Below, piece after piece: positions 11,412-19,621 of a DNA stretch of 64,000 nt. The first letter of the stretch is position 1; each line of letters begins with the position of its first letter. Under the pieces are notes generated by a model. It saw only the letters and a list, made by a program, of their open reading frames with translations. It did no database searches and was not told the origin of the DNA. The DNA is taken from contig CP077644.1 of assembly GCA_019056435.1 (NCBI GenBank), forward strand, positions 17,524 to 81,523, written 5' to 3'. The translations under genes and the position numbers were made by a program. The DNA is from Stutzerimonas stutzeri (GTDB lineage Bacteria; Pseudomonadota; Gammaproteobacteria; Pseudomonadales; Pseudomonadaceae).

Positions 11412-11753
11412 TTAGTCCATCGATTGTTCCACGTGAATGATCGCCTCGAACGGCACATGGATGATCCCGTCCCGCTGATTGGCCAGCTCGACGGTCCGCT
11501 CCATGTAGTTCGTCCGGTGCACGAATCCCTTGAATCGTTTCATCTCCCGCTCCTCCACATATCTCACCTCCACCATATCTCCGCTGAAGATCGCGTCATT
11601 CAGCACATTCTCGTAGACCGATAGGACCTGTTCGTCGACATCGGGCATCTCAATCTTTTGAATTTCTTTATAGTATTTCGTCAGTAGGGCTCTGTGTTCG
11701 GGCATGAGAAATGGGATCCATTTCAGCTCACCCCGGTCGCGATACATCGTCAT
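11412..11753 (-). CDS. YolD-like protein
   Basis: About 113 residues with the YolD-family start [20 protein letters not shown]. YolD-like proteins usually sit beside UvrX-type Y-family polymerases and share their SOS control. No polymerase gene is adjacent here. ATG 11753 is chosen over the GTG at 11756 because of GGAGA seven bases upstream. A LexA box lies directly upstream, supporting a DNA-damage role. Molecular function is unknown. Confidence 0.75.
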   Translation of the reverse strand: MTMYRDRGELKWIPFLMPEHRALLTKYYKEIQKIEMPDVDEQVLSVYENVLNDAIFSGDMVEVRYVEEREMKRFKGFVHRTNYMERTVELANQRDGIIHVPFEAIIHVEQSMD

Positions 11754-11776
11754 CACAATTCTCCTTTCATATAAAC

Positions 11777-11788
11777 GAACATTTGTTC
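11777..11788 (-). promoter_or_regulatory. LexA (DinR) SOS box
   Basis: GAACATTTGTTC is a perfect GAAC-N4-GTTC dyad, flanked as CGAAC...GTTCT, about 24 bases upstream of the YolD-like start. This is the Gram-positive LexA operator consensus. Confidence 0.75.
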
Positions 11789-11789
11789 T

Positions 11790-12122
11790 TATTTTATACC
11801 CGGTTTATCTCGTTTGAACAGCCTTTTTCTTGATTGGTGTTCCATGCGTCCTGTTTCCGTACTCTAGCTCGCTGGTCGTCGGTGCAAGGGACGTCAAAAA
11901 AATGACGCGCCCTCCGGCCCGTCTTCCTTCGCTTTTGGCTCAAAGCAAGGCTTTTCGCTCGTTGGCTACGGAAGCCTGGTCCTCCGTTTGCTCTACGCAT
12001 TTTTTGAGGCTCTCCCTGCGGTCGCCCTTGCACCGTCTCCCGACGCTCGCCGCGTTCCCGTCAACAGGACGCACAACGGTGTTCGTTCTGAGGACAGCTT
12101 ATCCGAAAGGGGACAAACCATC
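11790..12122. other. GC-rich intergenic stretch between divergent YolD-like and RadC-like genes
   Basis: No convincing gene. The open frames here run into or oppose radC and lack ribosome sites at their starts. Repeated short GC-rich words (for example CTTTTGGCTCAAAGC) suggest leader or regulatory DNA, but I see no recognisable element. Confidence 0.3.
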
Positions 12123-12578
12123 ATGGAACTATCGTCAATCATCGAGGTCATCCGTATCAAACAAGAGGTTCGAGAGGAAATGGTCGCCCTCGAGCACGCC
12201 GTCATCCAATCACCCGACAATGCCCGACAAATCGGGGCATCCTTTATAGGGGATGATGACCGGGAGGTGTTCCTCGTCATCATGCTCAACACGAAGAATC
12301 GGGTCATCGGCGTCCATCGGGCGCACGTCGGAAGCGTCAATTCGAGCGTCGTTCACCCGAGAGAAATCTTCAAATGCGCCATCTTGAACAATGCCTCGTG
12401 CATCATCGCCTGTCACCAACATCCGAGCGGGGACCCGAGCCCGAGCCGGGAGGATATCCTCGTCTCAGAACGGTTGCATGAAGCAGGAGACCTCATCGGC
12501 ATCCCGGTGCTCGACCATCTCATCCTCGGTGCGGACGAGTCATATGTCAGCATGAAACAGCGAGGTTACATGGGTTGA
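12123..12578 (+). CDS. radC: RadC-family JAB/MPN metalloprotein
   Basis: 151 residues containing the RadC signature HQHPSGDPSPSRED, an HxHPSGD(x)2PSxxD zinc-binding JAMM motif, plus the LNTKNRVIGVHRAHVGSVNSS strand pattern. It lacks the N-terminal HhH part of chromosomal RadC, as is usual for plasmid and phage copies. I chose ATG 12123 because AAAGGGG lies ~10 bases upstream and RadC similarity begins there. Despite the name, the biochemical role of RadC is unsettled. Confidence 0.85.
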   Translation: MELSSIIEVIRIKQEVREEMVALEHAVIQSPDNARQIGASFIGDDDREVFLVIMLNTKNRVIGVHRAHVGSVNSSVVHPREIFKCAILNNASCIIACHQHPSGDPSPSREDILVSERLHEAGDLIGIPVLDHLILGADESYVSMKQRGYMG

Positions 12579-12866
12579 ATGGAAAGGAGCGGGGCCGGTG
12601 AACCGGTCCCGGTCCGTCCGAAAGGGCAAGGAGGAAAAACATACGTTTTTCTTTTGACGGGACCAGCGACTCGCGTTGCTCTCGCCTGCATCCAGAATTC
12701 GGATCCGGGAAAGGAATGTTTTCGCGTGGCGAAAACAAATGATTTGGTGAGAAGTTAAAGGCATAAAGAAATCACGTTGCTCTGTTTTTTCATGAATGTG
12801 TATTTGCGATGTTTGGATTAATGAAAAATGAGTGCTTGTTTGGTGAAAATGGCCGTTTTTCCTACG

Positions 12867-12903
12867 TAAGCCCTGGGCTTGTTTCAAACAAGCCCAGGGC
12901 TTA
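12867..12903. repeat. Long perfect hairpin
   Basis: TAAGCCCTGGGCTTGTTT is followed, after a single C, by its exact reverse complement: an 18-bp stem, 37 bp in all. No T run follows, so it is not a standard terminator. It lies ~75 bases upstream of a small ORF. The rest of 12579-12977 holds no gene I can support. Confidence 0.7.
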
Positions 12904-12977
12904 TATGAAACAAGCCGAGATGTTGAGAGGTCAGATTCAAGGTATTGTTGAGCTATCAACAGGAGAGGATGATTCAA

Positions 12978-13124
12978 ATGAATCACACATTGGACCAACA
13001 AACGATCAAAGAGATGAAAGAGGTATTGCTTAGAAGACTGCCTGAACGGATGGACATCGACCCTGAGGCATTCGCGTTGGTAAGCATGGATATCCTTTGT
13101 GAGGTGAAAGAAGGGAGCGATTGA
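12978..13124 (+). CDS. Small hypothetical protein (48 aa)
   Basis: MNHTLDQQTIKEMKEVLL onward, helical and charged, ending CEVKEGSD. A good AGGAGAGG lies 10 bases upstream of the ATG. No family recognised. It is followed by tandem GTATAC palindromes. Probably a plasmid accessory or regulatory peptide; this is inference. Confidence 0.5.
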   Translation: MNHTLDQQTIKEMKEVLLRRLPERMDIDPEAFALVSMDILCEVKEGSD

Positions 13125-13186
13125 AACAAATGACGGTCTTCTTTAATACGAACACGCTTCAAGTACATAACTGATTGTTTCGAAAT

Positions 13187-13224
13187 GTATACATGTATAC
13201 TTGTAGATTTGTATACATGTATAC
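13187..13224. promoter_or_regulatory. Two GTATACATGTATAC palindromes
   Basis: The perfect 14-bp palindrome GTATACATGTATAC occurs at 13187-13200 and again at 13211-13224, 24 bases apart centre to centre, with extra mirrored ATs outside. It probably binds a dimeric regulator. The same GTATAC core recurs upstream of the partition genes at 59 kb. Confidence 0.6.
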
Positions 13225-13307
13225 ATTTTTATTTAGTGAGTCTTTGAACGAAGCGTGAATCCCATAAGTATTGGGAATTGGTCTATAAAAACTGAAAGGG
13301 GTGAGGC

Positions 13308-13692
13308 GTGATGGACGAGCGGATACTTGATGACTATGCGTTCGATGGATTGGATCCGTTCGTCCGGACCGTGTTCTCTGAATTGATGGAGCGTCCCGAT
13401 TGGATGCGCGTCGTCGACAGGGAACATGGCGTCGAGAAGGTCGTCCGGTTCGATGAAGGACGGAACTCGCCTTACTTCCGCGTGGTGATCATCTGGATGC
13501 GGAAGAGCGTCCGATTAAGATCGTATATCTATATGGGACATGGGTGGTGGGGAATGGAGACGTCAGTTTTGTGGTCTCAGAGCTCTCAAGGGTGTATTCG
13601 AATATGAAGTGATGCATGTCCATTGGCTCATCAAGTATCGGTTCGAGGATTGGAGCGTGTTTGAAGACGGGGCCTGGGAGAAGGAATGGTGA
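13308..13692 (+). CDS. Hypothetical plasmid protein, frameshifted
   Basis: Starts (M)MDERILDDYAFDGLDPFVRT after a GGGGTGAGG site. The first frame is lost near 13495; two shifts lead to the likely C-terminus VFEYEVMHVHWLIKYRFEDW...AWEKEW ending at 13692. About 127 residues, acidic and rich in Trp/Tyr. No family recognised. Confidence 0.45.
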
Positions 13693-13995
13693 TCCGGGCT
13701 CATGCGTGAGCGTCTAACGCCTTGTGGCGAAGTCGCTCATCGCACCGCCGCCTCCCTGACGGTCCGATAACAAGAGCCGCAGGCTAGTCGCCGCATCTCT
13801 ATGTTCCTGGCCCTTTCTGACGGGAGGCACGGAGCGTAAGAGCAATTTCAAAAGATAAATTAAATTGTAATTATAAACTGATGCTAAAAATAGGAAGGGC
13901 GCGGTCTCTATTTAATAAGAGACTGCGCCTATTCAATATTTAAAGTAAGAGTAACGATTTGATAGTAATTAAAGTGGAACAAAGATGATATTTTG
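13693..13995. other. Non-coding stretch with a terminator-like hairpin
   Basis: No supportable gene. GGCGCGGTCTCT / AGAGACTGCGCC at 13898-13929 forms a strong hairpin with one mismatch and without a T run. The first half is GC-rich and the second AT-rich, marking a composition boundary near 13850. Confidence 0.4.
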
Positions 13996-14083
13996 TTATA
14001 TAAATTTATATAAAATTGTTGACGAGTTAATTTCAATGAATTAAAGTGAAAATGAAGTTTTAGTTATATAAATTTATATAAAA
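13996..14083 (+). promoter_or_regulatory. Promoter flanked by two copies of an 18-bp AT palindrome
   Basis: TTATATAAATTTATATAA, a perfect palindrome, occurs at 13996-14013 and 14064-14081. Between them are TTGACG (14019-14024) and TAAAGT (14042-14047) at 17-bp spacing, a plausible promoter for the HTH gene starting at 14097. Paired operators either side of a promoter suggest autoregulation, possibly by looping. Confidence 0.55.
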
Positions 14084-14096
14084 AGGGGCGATTGTT

Positions 14097-14589
14097 TTGA
14101 AAAGAAAACCGTCATGGTTGAAAAATAATAACGATAAAAACTCTACTGTCAACGTAAATGTAGATGATTTAATGGATGCAAATGACACTCACTTAGAAAA
14201 AGAGAAAACCATCATGGTTAAAAAATGATAATGATAAAAACTCTATCGTCAGCGTAAATATAGATGGTTTAGTGGATGCAAATAATACTAACTTAGGAAA
14301 GATGACATTAGATGAAATATTTTCTGATGACAATGTAGAAATTTACAAAAAAAAGAATTATGTAAAACTTATTCGGGAAGATGAGGACATTATTCTTACA
14401 GTAGATTTGAAAAAAAGAAATGGTTTAGAAAGTGTGACGTCACGAAAATATAACAAAAATCTCACAAAAGAAGAAACGAGAGACTTAATTAAAGAATTAT
14501 ATTATGAAGAGAAGCTGACTCAAGCTGAAATTGCAGATATTGTCGGTCTTACTCAACCCCAAATTTCAGTCATATTAAAGAAATATTGA
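14097..14589 (+). CDS. Plasmid HTH protein with tandemly duplicated N-terminus
   Basis: I place the start at TTG 14097, nine bases after AAGGGG. The N-terminal ~33 residues (RKPSWLKNxNDKNSxVxVNxD pattern) occur twice in tandem, separated by a one-base shift that makes a false stop at ~14225. The C-terminus has an HTH, KLTQAEIADIVGLTQPQISV. About 163 residues when repaired. It could be a copy-number or partition regulator acting on the upstream palindromes; function is inferred. A translation starting only at the internal ATG 14272 is also possible. Confidence 0.55.
14103..14302 (+). repeat. 100-bp tandem direct repeat
   Basis: The stretch starting AGAAAACC at 14103 recurs with a 100-bp period at 14203, roughly 85% identical by eye. 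It encodes the duplicated N-terminal segment of the HTH protein. Confidence 0.75.
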
Positions 14590-14660
14590 AAGGGATTAAT
14601 GTTAGTTTAATTCAACATAAATAGTTGGATGGAATATATTTTTAAATATTCTTAACCTGG

Positions 14661-14688
14661 AAACACCATTCTGCTGAATGGTGTTTTT
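14661..14688 (+). terminator. Terminator after the HTH gene
   Basis: AAACACCATTC / GAATGGTGTTT stem with a 4-base loop and T run. Confidence 0.8.
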
Positions 14689-14968
14689 GATTAGAGTCCA
14701 TTAAAATATTTCTAATGAATTTAAAAGGTTCATCACCAAAAATTTTGATTGCACGGCCTTATCTATGATAGGCGCGACAAAATGATAGGAGGCATTCACC
14801 TTGTTTAGCGGCACAGGCATAAGATTTGATTTACATTTCTGATGCAATTATAATGGCGGGCAAGAATGGCCGAAATACATAATAAACAGTCATTCCTCAA
14901 TCCAGTCTTCAATTGCGGCCGCCTTCGTTTATTTTTGGCTTCCGCCACCTAGATGATTTTATTTATTC

Positions 14969-16023
14969 GACGGTTTGTCAAATTAAGCGCAACACTTCCT
15001 CGGTGAAGACCTCGTGTGCGGTTTTCCAGTTCAGGCACTTCCTCGGTCGCCCGTTGATCTTGGCCAGTGCGTCCGCGAGTTCGTCATGCGCCACCTGCGC
15101 GAAGTCCGTTCCTTTCGGGAAGAACTCGCGCAGGAGCCCGTTGGCGTTCTCGTTGCTTCCCCGTTGCCACGATGCGTACGGGTCGGCGAAATACATCGGC
15201 ACACCGAGTGACGCCTGGATGCGCTCGTGACCGCTGAACTCCTTGCCACGGTCCGTCGTCGCCGTCTCGAACGTGCCGTCCGGGAAGGCGCCGTGCACCG
15301 CATGGATCGCCCCCTCCATCGAGGCCGCGGTGCGGTCCGCGATCGGCAGGGCGAGATAGAACCGGCTCTTCCGCTCGATGAACGTCGCGACGCACGCCTT
15401 CGACTTCCCTCGTCCGGAGACGACGGTGTCGAGCTCCCAGTGCCCGAACGTCCGGCGCCCCTGACCTCTGGCGGCCGTTGCGAGATGGGGAGTCCGATGT
15501 TGATGCGCCCGCGCGTCTCGGTCGGCTTTTGACGTTTCCCTTTCTGGCGGAGCACGGTCAGGGGCACGTCGATCCGTCCCGCGTAGATCCATCGGTAGAT
15601 GGTGGAGAAGGCAATTTTTCCTGCGTAGAGGCGGCCGACGATCTGTTCCGGGGACCAGGTCGCACGCAGCTTCTCGACGATCGTCCGGCGCATCGTGTCA
15701 TCGAGTTTCGTCTTGGCACCGCAGTTGGTCTTCGCCTTCTCGTAGCGTTTCTGGGCACGTTCAGCCACGTAGTCGGGGTTCCGTCTGATCTCCCGCGAGA
15801 CGGTCGATGGCTGTCGACCGAGCCGTCTCGCGATGGACCGGATGGACATCCCGAGCTCCAGATAGGTCTCTATTTTCACGCGTTCGGCTGTGGTAAGATG
15901 GGTGTAGCTCATAGCGATTCCTCCGTCTGAATGTTTGTGTGGTAACTTCATTCTACACGAGGCCGTCGCTATGGGCTTTTTTGCGTTCACGTTCAGGTGT
16001 TGCACTTAATTTTATAATTCATC
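14969..16023 (-). mobile_element. IS30-family-like insertion sequence, copy 1
   Basis: 1055-bp GC-rich element with one transposase gene and imperfect terminal inverted repeats (AAATTAAGCGCAACAC inside the left end, AAATTAAGTGCAACACC inside the right). ATTC flanks both ends as a 4-bp target duplication. Near-identical to the copy at 17716. Confidence 0.8.
14978..15912 (-). CDS. IS30-family transposase, frameshifted (copy 1)
   Basis: Starts MSYTHLTTAERVKIETYLEL with an IS30-type HTH (SIRSIARRLGRQPSTVSREI) and a DDE catalytic domain (FGHWELDTVV, TDRGKEFSGH, YFADPYASWQRGSNENANGL with the glutamate). A missing C in a C run near 15463 breaks the frame relative to copy 2. About 311 residues when repaired. 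Confidence 0.85.
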
Positions 16024-16059
16024 ATTCAAAAAATTTTTAGAAAAAAAGGAGAAATGATT

Positions 16060-16921
16060 ATGTCAATTGCGGTTACAGGTGCTACTGGTCAACTCGGTGG
16101 GCTTGTGATTCAACATTTGCTCAAAAAAGTTCCCGCCAGTCAAATCATTGCCATCGTGCGTAATGTTGAAAAAGCCTCTACTCTTGCCGATCAAGGCGTG
16201 GAAGTTCGCCATGGCGACTATAATCAACCGGAATCTCTTCAAAAGGCTTTTGCAGGTGTCTCCAAGCTGCTCTTTATCTCAGGTCCGCATTATGATAATA
16301 CGCTTCTTATCGTTCAACATGCAAATGTCGTAAAAGCTGCCAGAGATGCGGGAGTCAAACATATTGCTTACACAGGATATGCCTTTGCTGAGGAATCAAT
16401 AATTCCCCTTGCACACGTACATTTAGCAACGGAATATGCCATCCGTACGACCAATATCCCGTATACTTTCCTGCGTAATGCCTTATATACGGACTTTTTT
16501 GTAAATGAGGGTGCGCGCATCCATAGAGTCTGGAGCAATTGTTACGAATGCGGGAAGCGGGATCGTTAATTCAGTAACACGCAATGAACTTGCTTTGGCC
16601 GCCGCAACGGTTCTTACAGAGGAAGGGCATGAAAACAAAACGTATAACCTTGTTTCCAATCAACCGTGGACCTTTGATGAACTTGCCCAAATTCTCTCCG
16701 GGGTTTCCGGCAAAAAAAGTCGTGCATCAGCCTGTCTCATTCGAAGAAGAGAAAAATTTCCTCGTAAACGCTGGTGTCCCTGAGCCGTTTGCTGAAATTA
16801 CGGCAACGATCATGACGCGATTTCCAAAGGAGAAGCGTCCAAAACATCAGATGATCTGCAAAAACTGATCGGATCCTTGACCCCTCTGAAGGAAACCGTA
16901 AAACAAGCCCTGAAAATGTAA
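16060..16921 (+). CDS. NAD(P)-binding quinone reductase/SDR-like protein (QorB-like), frameshifted
   Basis: NmrA/QorB-type Rossmann protein: SIAVTGATGQLGGLV is the dinucleotide-binding start, and GVKHIAYTGYA and PYTFLRNALY are typical of NAD(P)H:quinone oxidoreductase 2. ATG 16060 is preferred to 16054 because AAAGGAG then sits at proper spacing. Breaks near 16510, 16720 and 16830; the repaired end is KETVKQALKM. About 285 residues. The IS30 copy lies directly upstream and may have cut off its promoter. Confidence 0.75.
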
Positions 16922-17029
16922 GAATTGACCAAATGACATAAAATGAAAAAACAGAACATCCAATGACTGCAAACTCGTGACCTGCTTTATCTTAGTTCGA
17001 AAATAAGCCCTGTCACGCAGACAGACATT

Positions 17030-17076
17030 AACAGCCTGAGACCTAAAATTACATAAGGACTCAGGCTGTTTTATTT
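17030..17076 (+). terminator. Terminator after the QorB-like gene
   Basis: AACAGCCTGAG / CTCAGGCTGTT stem followed by TTATTTCTTT. Confidence 0.7.
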
Positions 17077-17161
17077 CTTTCGATCACGTTGGCGGATTTA
17101 AAAACGAAACGAGAGTATATCATCTTTTACAAAAGTAGTTGGTAGAAAGGGGGAAAAATAT

Positions 17162-17671
17162 ATGTCAAGAATAGTGATTGTTGATATAGACAATTGCATT
17201 GCCAATGTTAACAAAGCACTTAAAGATAAAGGATACAGAACCGACATATATCCATCACCTGTTCCTTCACGTTTGTTTGATGACGGTTCTATTTTTAAAA
17301 ATGCAGAACCTATGAAATCAGTCATTGAAAACATCGAAGGAATAATAGACGACAAAAAAGATATGTGTATGTTCCTTACTTCCCGACCAAATAAAAAACA
17401 CATATCTTCTGAAATTACAAGACAATGGATTAATGAACACACACCCTTCACTTTTCCGTTTTACTTTACAGACGGAGTGCCGAAGGGTGAAGTGATTAGG
17501 AAAGTCTTTTCGGATAAAGCAATTCGTGAATATGAATGGATCATTTTTGATGATTCCCCTCACGAAATTATAAGTTATCTAAACTTGAAAAACGACATCA
17601 ATGTGGATATGGAGATTTATATTCCAGCATGGGAATACAATAGCCATATTGATGTTGGAAAGAAAATATAG
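17162..17671 (+). CDS. HAD-superfamily phosphatase
   Basis: Intact 169 residues. Motif I is VDIDNCIAN (DxDxC/T), motif II is FLTSRP, and motif IV is IFDDSPHE, in the order of a HAD hydrolase. The small cap and short length suggest a nucleotidase-like or polynucleotide 3'-phosphatase-like enzyme; substrate unknown. GGGGGAAAAA precedes the ATG. Own terminator follows. It sits between two IS30 copies but is not a clear passenger (see findings). Confidence 0.75.
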   Translation: MSRIVIVDIDNCIANVNKALKDKGYRTDIYPSPVPSRLFDDGSIFKNAEPMKSVIENIEGIIDDKKDMCMFLTSRPNKKHISSEITRQWINEHTPFTFPFYFTDGVPKGEVIRKVFSDKAIREYEWIIFDDSPHEIISYLNLKNDINVDMEIYIPAWEYNSHIDVGKKI

Positions 17672-17676
17672 AGGGC

Positions 17677-17708
17677 AAAAGAGGACAATCCACTCGGTTG
17701 TCCTCTTT
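17677..17708 (+). terminator. Terminator after the HAD gene
   Basis: AGAGGACAA / TTGTCCTCT stem followed by TTAT, ending just before the IS30 copy. Confidence 0.75.
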
Positions 17709-17715
17709 ATCTATT

Positions 17716-18770
17716 GACGGTTTGTCAAATTAAGCGCAACACTTCCTCGGTGAAGACCTCGTGTGCGGTTTTCCAGTTCAGGCACTTCCTCGGTCGCCCG
17801 TTGATCTTGGCCAGTGCGTCCGCGAGTTCGTCATGCGCCACCTGCGCGAAGTCCGTTCCTTTCGGGAAGAACTCGCGCAGGAGCCCGTTGGCGTTCTCGT
17901 TGCTTCCCCGTTGCCACGATGCGTACGGGTCGGCGAAATACATCGGCACACCGAGTGACGCCTGGATGCGCTCGTGACCGCTGAACTCCTTGCCACGGTC
18001 CGTCGTCGCCGTCTCGAACGTGCCGTCCGGGAAGGCGCCGTGCACCGCATGGATCGCCCCTCCATCGAGGCCGCGGTGCGGTCCGCGATCGGCAGGGCGA
18101 GATAGAACCGGCTCTTCCGCTCGATGAACGTCGCGACGCACGCCTTCGACTTCCCTCGTCCGGAGACGACGGTGTCGAGCTCCCAGTGCCCGAACGTCCG
18201 GCGCCCCCTGACCTCTGGCGGCCGTTGCGAGATGGGGAGTCCGATGTTGATGCGCCCGCGCGTCTCGGTCGGCTTTTGACGTTTCCCTTTCTGGCGGAGC
18301 ACGGTCAGGGGCACGTCGATCCGTCCCGCGTGATCCATCGGTAGATGGTGGAGAAGGCAATTTTTCCTGCGTAGAGGCGGCCGACGATCTGTTCCGGGGA
18401 CCAGGTCGCACGCGCTTCTCGACGATCGTCCGGCGCATCGTGTCATCGAGTTTCGTCTTGGCACCGCAGTTGGTCTTCGCCTTCTCGTAGCGTTTCTGGG
18501 CACGTTCAGCCACGTAGTCGGGGTTCCGTCTGATCTCCCGCGAGACGGTCGATGGCTGTCGACCGAGCCGTCTCGCGATGGACCGGATGGACATCCCGAG
18601 CTCCAGATAGGTCTCTATTTTCACGCGTTCGGCTGTGGTAAGATGGGTGTAGCTCATAGCGATTCCTCCGTCTGAATGTTTGTGTGGTAACTTCATTCTA
18701 CACGAGGCCGTCGCTATGGGCTTTTTTTGCGTTCACGTTCAGGTGTTGCACTTTAATTTTATAATTCATC
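17716..18770 (-). mobile_element. IS30-family-like insertion sequence, copy 2
   Basis: 1055-bp copy in the same orientation as copy 1 and nearly identical apart from a few indels. TATT flanks both ends as a target duplication. Confidence 0.8.
17725..18657 (-). CDS. IS30-family transposase, frameshifted (copy 2)
   Basis: Same protein as copy 1. Here the RGRRTFGHWELDTVV region is in frame, but bases are missing near 18060, 18330 and 18413. About 311 residues when repaired. Confidence 0.85.
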   Translation of the reverse strand: MSYTHLTTAERVKIETYLELGMSIRSIARRLGRQPSTVSREIRRNPDYVAERAQKRYEKAKTNCGAKTKLDDTMRRTIVEKRVRPGPRNRSSAASTQEKLPSPPSTDGSRGTDRRAPDRAPPERETSKADRDARAHQHRTPHLATAARGQGAPDVRALGARHRRLRTREVEGVRRDVHRAEEPVLSRPADRGPHRGLDGGAIHAVHGAFPDGTFETATTDRGKEFSGHERIQASLGVPMYFADPYASWQRGSNENANGLLREFFPKGTDFAQVAHDELADALAKINGRPRKCLNWKTAHEVFTEEVLRLI

Positions 18771-18801
18771 TATTAAAAAACAAAAAAAGGAGAAGGTTTA
18801 T

Positions 18802-18990
18802 ATGGTTCAATTTTTTCAAACTCATATGGGGCAAAAATTTTATGAGCGTGATATTCCAGAAATGGTAAGAAAGCTCAATGAAATTGCTTCTGAATTAAGT
18901 CGTTCAAACGATCTGAAAGAGCGAGAATTAAAAATTAAAGAACGTGAATTAGAACTGTTGGAAACTCAAATTAGAAAGGAGAATAATTAA
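18802..18990 (+). CDS. Small coiled-coil protein upstream of MoxR ATPase
   Basis: 62 residues, MVQFFQTHMGQKFYERDIPE, with a highly charged C-terminal helix (LKERELKIKERELELLE). AAAGGAG lies upstream. The stop abuts the MoxR start, so the two are co-translated. Likely an adaptor for the ATPase; no family recognised. Confidence 0.6.
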   Translation: MVQFFQTHMGQKFYERDIPEMVRKLNEIASELSRSNDLKERELKIKERELELLETQIRKENN

Positions 18991-19621
18991 ATGACTGATA
19001 AGTTAGTTAAAATCAGAGAAGCTTTGAACAAAAAGTATTTTGAAAGAGAAGAAGAAATTGAAGGGATGCTTATTGCTCTGCTTTCTCGCCAGCATGTCCT
19101 TTTGATTGGAGAGCCGGGCACGGGTAAATCGCTTCTATCAATGGAACTTGCAAAAATCATTGATGGAAGCAATTATTTTCAGTGGTTGCTTACCAAGTAC
19201 ACCACTCCCGAAGAACTGTTCGGAGCATTAAGTTTAAAAGAACTCGAACAAGGGATTCATAAGAGAAACACAAGTGGAAAATTACCAGAAGCACATTTTG
19301 TGTTTTTGGATGAAATCTTCAAGAGTAATTCAGCGATTCTGAACAGCCTTCTAACACTAATCAATGAAAGGCTATTTTATAATAATGGCACACCAATTAA
19401 AACCCCTTTAATCTCCCTTATTGGTGCTTCAAATGAATATCCAGAAGAAGATGAAGGACTTGAAGCGTTATTTGACAGGTTACTGTTAAGATATGAAGTC
19501 AAGCCAATTAGAGATAGGAACAACTTCATTTCTATGTTAAAAAATGAAGGACAGAACATAACAATGCCTTCTTTAACCATAAACGAACTAACTGATTTGC
19601 AATTTTATGGCTCATCACCAT
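18991..19621 (+). pseudogene. MoxR/RavA-type AAA+ ATPase, truncated by an ISL3 insertion
   Basis: AAA+ MoxR ATPase: Walker A GEPGTGKS, Walker B HFVFLDEIFKSNSAIL, sensor 1 IGASNEYPEE, and an arginine-finger region (LFDRLLLRYEV). MoxR proteins act with a VWA-domain partner as metal-inserting or remodelling chaperones. After ~207 residues the frame enters the ISL3 end (GSSP stop), so the lid domain and any VWA partner are lost. No remainder of the gene is visible on the other side of the element. Confidence 0.8.

Noticed and set aside
12809..13033. 74-codon frame through the 37-bp hairpin
   Set aside because: No ribosome site, composition unlike the neighbouring genes, and it overlaps the better-supported 48-residue ORF in another frame.
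14969..18770. Composite transposon formed by the two IS30 copies
   Set aside because: Each copy has its own different 4-bp duplication and the outer flanks do not match, so there is no sign that the whole unit moved together.
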